Source: an uncultured Rhizobiaceae group bacterium (GTDB lineage Bacteria > Pseudomonadota > Alphaproteobacteria > Rhizobiales > Rhizobiaceae). From it: a stretch of 7,952 nucleotides of DNA. Shown piece by piece: positions 6,346 to 7,952 of this stretch. How positions within the stretch are numbered: the first letter of the stretch is position 1; each line of letters begins with the position of its first letter. Where the stretch lies: positions 1-7,952 of the forward strand of contig CALDZZ010000109.1 of assembly GCA_937944075.1 (NCBI GenBank), written 5' to 3'. The notes beneath the pieces are model-generated. The model was given only the letters and a program-made list of their open reading frames with translations, made no database searches and was not told where the DNA came from. A program made the translations under genes and the position numbers.

Positions 6346-6933
6346 TTATCCGCAGTGGCGATCAACTACGCGTTGCAAGAGGGGAGCATAATAGGCAAAA
6401 TCTGGCGTGACATGATTTGGCACTTTGCCCAGATCATCCCAATATCTCACCTGAACAATATCCTGCAGGTGAGGGTTCCTTTCAAACTCTTTAACTTCCT
6501 CTTCACTCATTGGACCACCCTGAAGGCCAAGGGTGTGAACCGAAGCTTCTGATAATTTGCCAAAGTATTGTTCATCCGTTGCGCAAAGATACCGCTTTGC
6601 GGCTACGTGACAGCGAACGCATTCTGTGACGATGGGAGGAAAGAATTTTGCAAGTACCACAGCACCTGCTTCATCGTGATGATTGTCGATGCCTTGTTCC
6701 AGCGCATCATCAGGAAATTCATTGGTATAATGACCGATGTCATGGAGGAGGGCAGCGGCAACAATCTCGTCTGAACCACCAGATTTTTCAGCAAGTTCAG
6801 CTCCCTGCAGCATGTGCTCCGACATGGTGACTTGTTCGCCCAGGTATGAGTCGGCGCCTCGGCGTTCAAATATGTCACCTATGAAATCGACGATGTTTTC
6901 TTTTGTCAGGCTGGTAACGTCCGGTTTGTTCAT
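6346..6933 (-). CDS. tmpB: HD-domain phosphonate-cleaving oxygenase, TmpB/PhnZ-like
   Basis: 195 residues, the usual length for the phosphonate-associated HD family. These proteins use a mixed-valence di-iron centre to oxidise a 1-hydroxy-alkylphosphonate and break the C-P bond, releasing phosphate and a carboxylate. Visible candidate iron ligands are H40, H64-D65, H86, H109 and D166. H68, K113, S131, T134 and R163 fit the phosphonate-binding residues of PhnZ as I recall them, allowing one single-residue offset. Y30 and E33 (YLGE) match the PhnZ Tyr/Glu pair near the active site, and the WDD motif before KVPNH is typical. The ATG overlaps the stop of the upstream oxygenase (ATGA) and has GGAAA 8 bases before it, so the two are translationally coupled. 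Because the partner is GBBH-like, the best substrate guess is (R)-1-hydroxy-2-(trimethylammonio)ethylphosphonate, giving glycine betaine; PhnZ's own substrate, 2-amino-1-hydroxyethylphosphonate, is the alternative. Confidence 0.87.
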   Translation of the reverse strand: MNKPDVTSLTKENIVDFIGDIFERRGADSYLGEQVTMSEHMLQGAELAEKSGGSDEIVAAALLHDIGHYTNEFPDDALEQGIDNHHDEAGAVVLAKFFPPIVTECVRCHVAAKRYLCATDEQYFGKLSEASVHTLGLQGGPMSEEEVKEFERNPHLQDIVQVRYWDDLGKVPNHVTPDFAYYAPLLQRVVDRHCG

Positions 6934-7952
6934 TGTGCCATTTCCAATTCATGCTCTATCGCAGATAGCGTTGAATATAGCCCGTCCTTATCCGCGTAAC
7001 AGCCTTGTAGCCAACGTGATCCTGCCCCTGAATAGCCTTTGCGTGCGTGCAGAACGCGGGTGTTGTCGACGATGAAACTTTCTCCCGGTTCAAGCTTGAA
7101 GGAGACCATCATGGACGGGTCATCCACCAGTTCGCAGAACCTTCTGTAAGCTGCGTAATAAGTCGGCATGACGTCAAATGGTACATCGGTAATGGGAGCG
7201 CATGAGCGATTGTTGAAGCGAATGCCGATGAGTTCACCATCAGGATTGAGTTCGATCATCGGGCGTTTGGAAGTGAGCTTCACACCTTCAGAGCCTGAAT
7301 ACTCAAATCGCGCGCAGTAATTTGCCAATGCGTTAAATCCTTCCGGCATTTCCTGTTTTAGAATTTGCGCAATTTTAAATCCGTCCACCACCATGCTGTC
7401 TCCGCCTTCGGCAGAATTTTCCAGGCAATAGAGGATTTGTAAGGTTGGAACAGGGTCGCGGTAGGGGTTGTCCGTGTGTGCTTGAAGTCCAAGACCTGTA
7501 TAGGCAAGATTGGTCGGGTTTACTTCCGTGCGAACTTCAAACCATTTGCCGTAATTTGTTTCGCGAATGTAGCCAAAGAGATCGGCCACCTTGGTTAGAG
7601 CGCCATTTTCTACAGGGCCATTTTCCAGTTTCGCAAAGCCGTAGGTTTTGACCGCATTCAGCCAATCACCAAGCTTTTGTTTGTTTTTAGCTGCCTCGCC
7701 AAAATCCGTCGTTGGCACTGCATCATTAAACGTGCCATCCCAGGTTTTGATGGAATCAGGAAGCCAGCCGTTTTCGCTTTGTACTTCCTGCGTGTCATAG
7801 GCATTGGCAGCCAACCAGTTTGCGGGAAATTCGACCTGCTTTCCATCTGGGCCAAAAGTGATCTGGATCTGATTATCAAGGATACCGGCTGATTGAAGGT
7901 TGGTTTCTTTTGGAATGTCATTCAGCGTAATCAAGCGCTGGCCGTTTGGCGC
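6930..7952 (-). CDS. tmpA: Fe(II)/2-oxoglutarate oxygenase, TmpA-like (GBBH family), 5' end cut by window edge
   Basis: A two-domain protein of the gamma-butyrobetaine hydroxylase (GBBH) type. The frame stays open to the window edge; a TTG at 7934 could start a 334-residue protein, but six more in-frame codons precede it and the true start is probably outside. Numbering from that TTG, residues ~12-60 form the GBBH-like (DUF971) N-terminal domain. The catalytic TauD-type fold follows, with iron ligands H153 and D155 (AHTDNPYRD), the distal H296 (NTRVLHARKGY) and the 2-oxoglutarate-binding R307 (GSRW); GGDSMVVDGF is also typical. The Cys cluster that binds zinc in GBBH is missing. Paired with the HD oxygenase, it most likely hydroxylates C1 of 2-trimethylaminoethylphosphonate, as TmpA does in Leisingera caerulea; without that partner I would have called it GBBH-like. 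Its promoter and any transporter or regulator genes lie beyond the right edge. Confidence 0.85.
   Translation of the reverse strand, partial: APNGQRLITLNDIPKETNLQSAGILDNQIQITFGPDGKQVEFPANWLAANAYDTQEVQSENGWLPDSIKTWDGTFNDAVPTTDFGEAAKNKQKLGDWLNAVKTYGFAKLENGPVENGALTKVADLFGYIRETNYGKWFEVRTEVNPTNLAYTGLGLQAHTDNPYRDPVPTLQILYCLENSAEGGDSMVVDGFKIAQILKQEMPEGFNALANYCARFEYSGSEGVKLTSKRPMIELNPDGELIGIRFNNRSCAPITDVPFDVMPTYYAAYRRFCELVDDPSMMVSFKLEPGESFIVDNTRVLHARKGYSGAGSRWLQGCYADKDGLYSTLSAIEHELEMAQ

Noticed and set aside
6346..6933. HD-domain phosphohydrolase or nucleotidase
   Set aside because: The set of residues (Y30/E33, H40, HD at 64-65, H86, H109, K113, R163, D166) fits the di-iron oxygenase branch (PhnZ/TmpB).
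6930..7952. Gamma-butyrobetaine hydroxylase of carnitine biosynthesis
   Set aside because: The family match is real, but the zinc Cys cluster is missing and the gene overlaps a phosphonate-type HD oxygenase gene, which favours a TmpA role.
1..7952. CRISPR, tRNA, rRNA, insertion sequence or phage content
   Set aside because: No repeat-spacer array, no tRNA-like clover-leaf, no transposase or integrase frame and no terminal repeats were seen on either strand.

Overview
The window looks like a chromosomal segment of an alphaproteobacterium, probably a marine member of the Hyphomicrobiales or a relative. This is inferred from moderate G+C (high forties percent by eye), a djlA-like/AmpD-like amidase gene pair typical of that group, two perfect CtrA-type boxes (TTAA-N7-TTAACC), and an oxidative phosphonate-degradation gene pair. 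No RNA genes, insertion sequences, CRISPR arrays or phage genes were seen. Genes are densely packed and no gene-free stretch exceeds 180 bases.

Left part (1-2622): the 3' portion of a HerA-family DNA-translocase-like ATPase, cut by the window edge, meets a convergent EamA-type (DMT) membrane transporter with only 9 bases between the stop codons. Centre (2766-5333): three plus-strand genes with a chaperone and cell-wall theme. A DjlA-like protein (TerB-like domain plus J domain) overlaps by one base with an AmpD-like N-acetylmuramoyl-L-alanine amidase carrying a peptidoglycan-binding domain. After a terminator/CtrA-box region comes a lipoprotein lytic transglycosylase with a long Lys/Ala/Arg/Glu-rich linker. 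A strong hairpin terminator at about 5358-5388 closes this block.

Right part (5401-7952, minus strand): reading from the right edge, a gamma-butyrobetaine-hydroxylase-like Fe(II)/2-oxoglutarate oxygenase (TmpA-like, 5' end cut) overlaps by 4 bases with an HD-domain PhnZ/TmpB-like oxygenase. This pair should hydroxylate an aminoethylphosphonate-type compound, most likely 2-trimethylaminoethylphosphonate, and then oxidatively cleave its C-P bond to give phosphate and glycine betaine. A Tat-exported alpha/beta hydrolase follows after 112 bases on the same strand, with a CtrA-like box in the gap, so it is probably a separate unit.

The most interesting points are the tmpAB-like pair, the two CtrA-type boxes (one embedded in a terminator-like hairpin), a short motif repeated three times in the disordered tail of the HerA-like ATPase, and the unusual basic linker of the lytic transglycosylase. 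I did not find a clearly undescribed multi-gene system.
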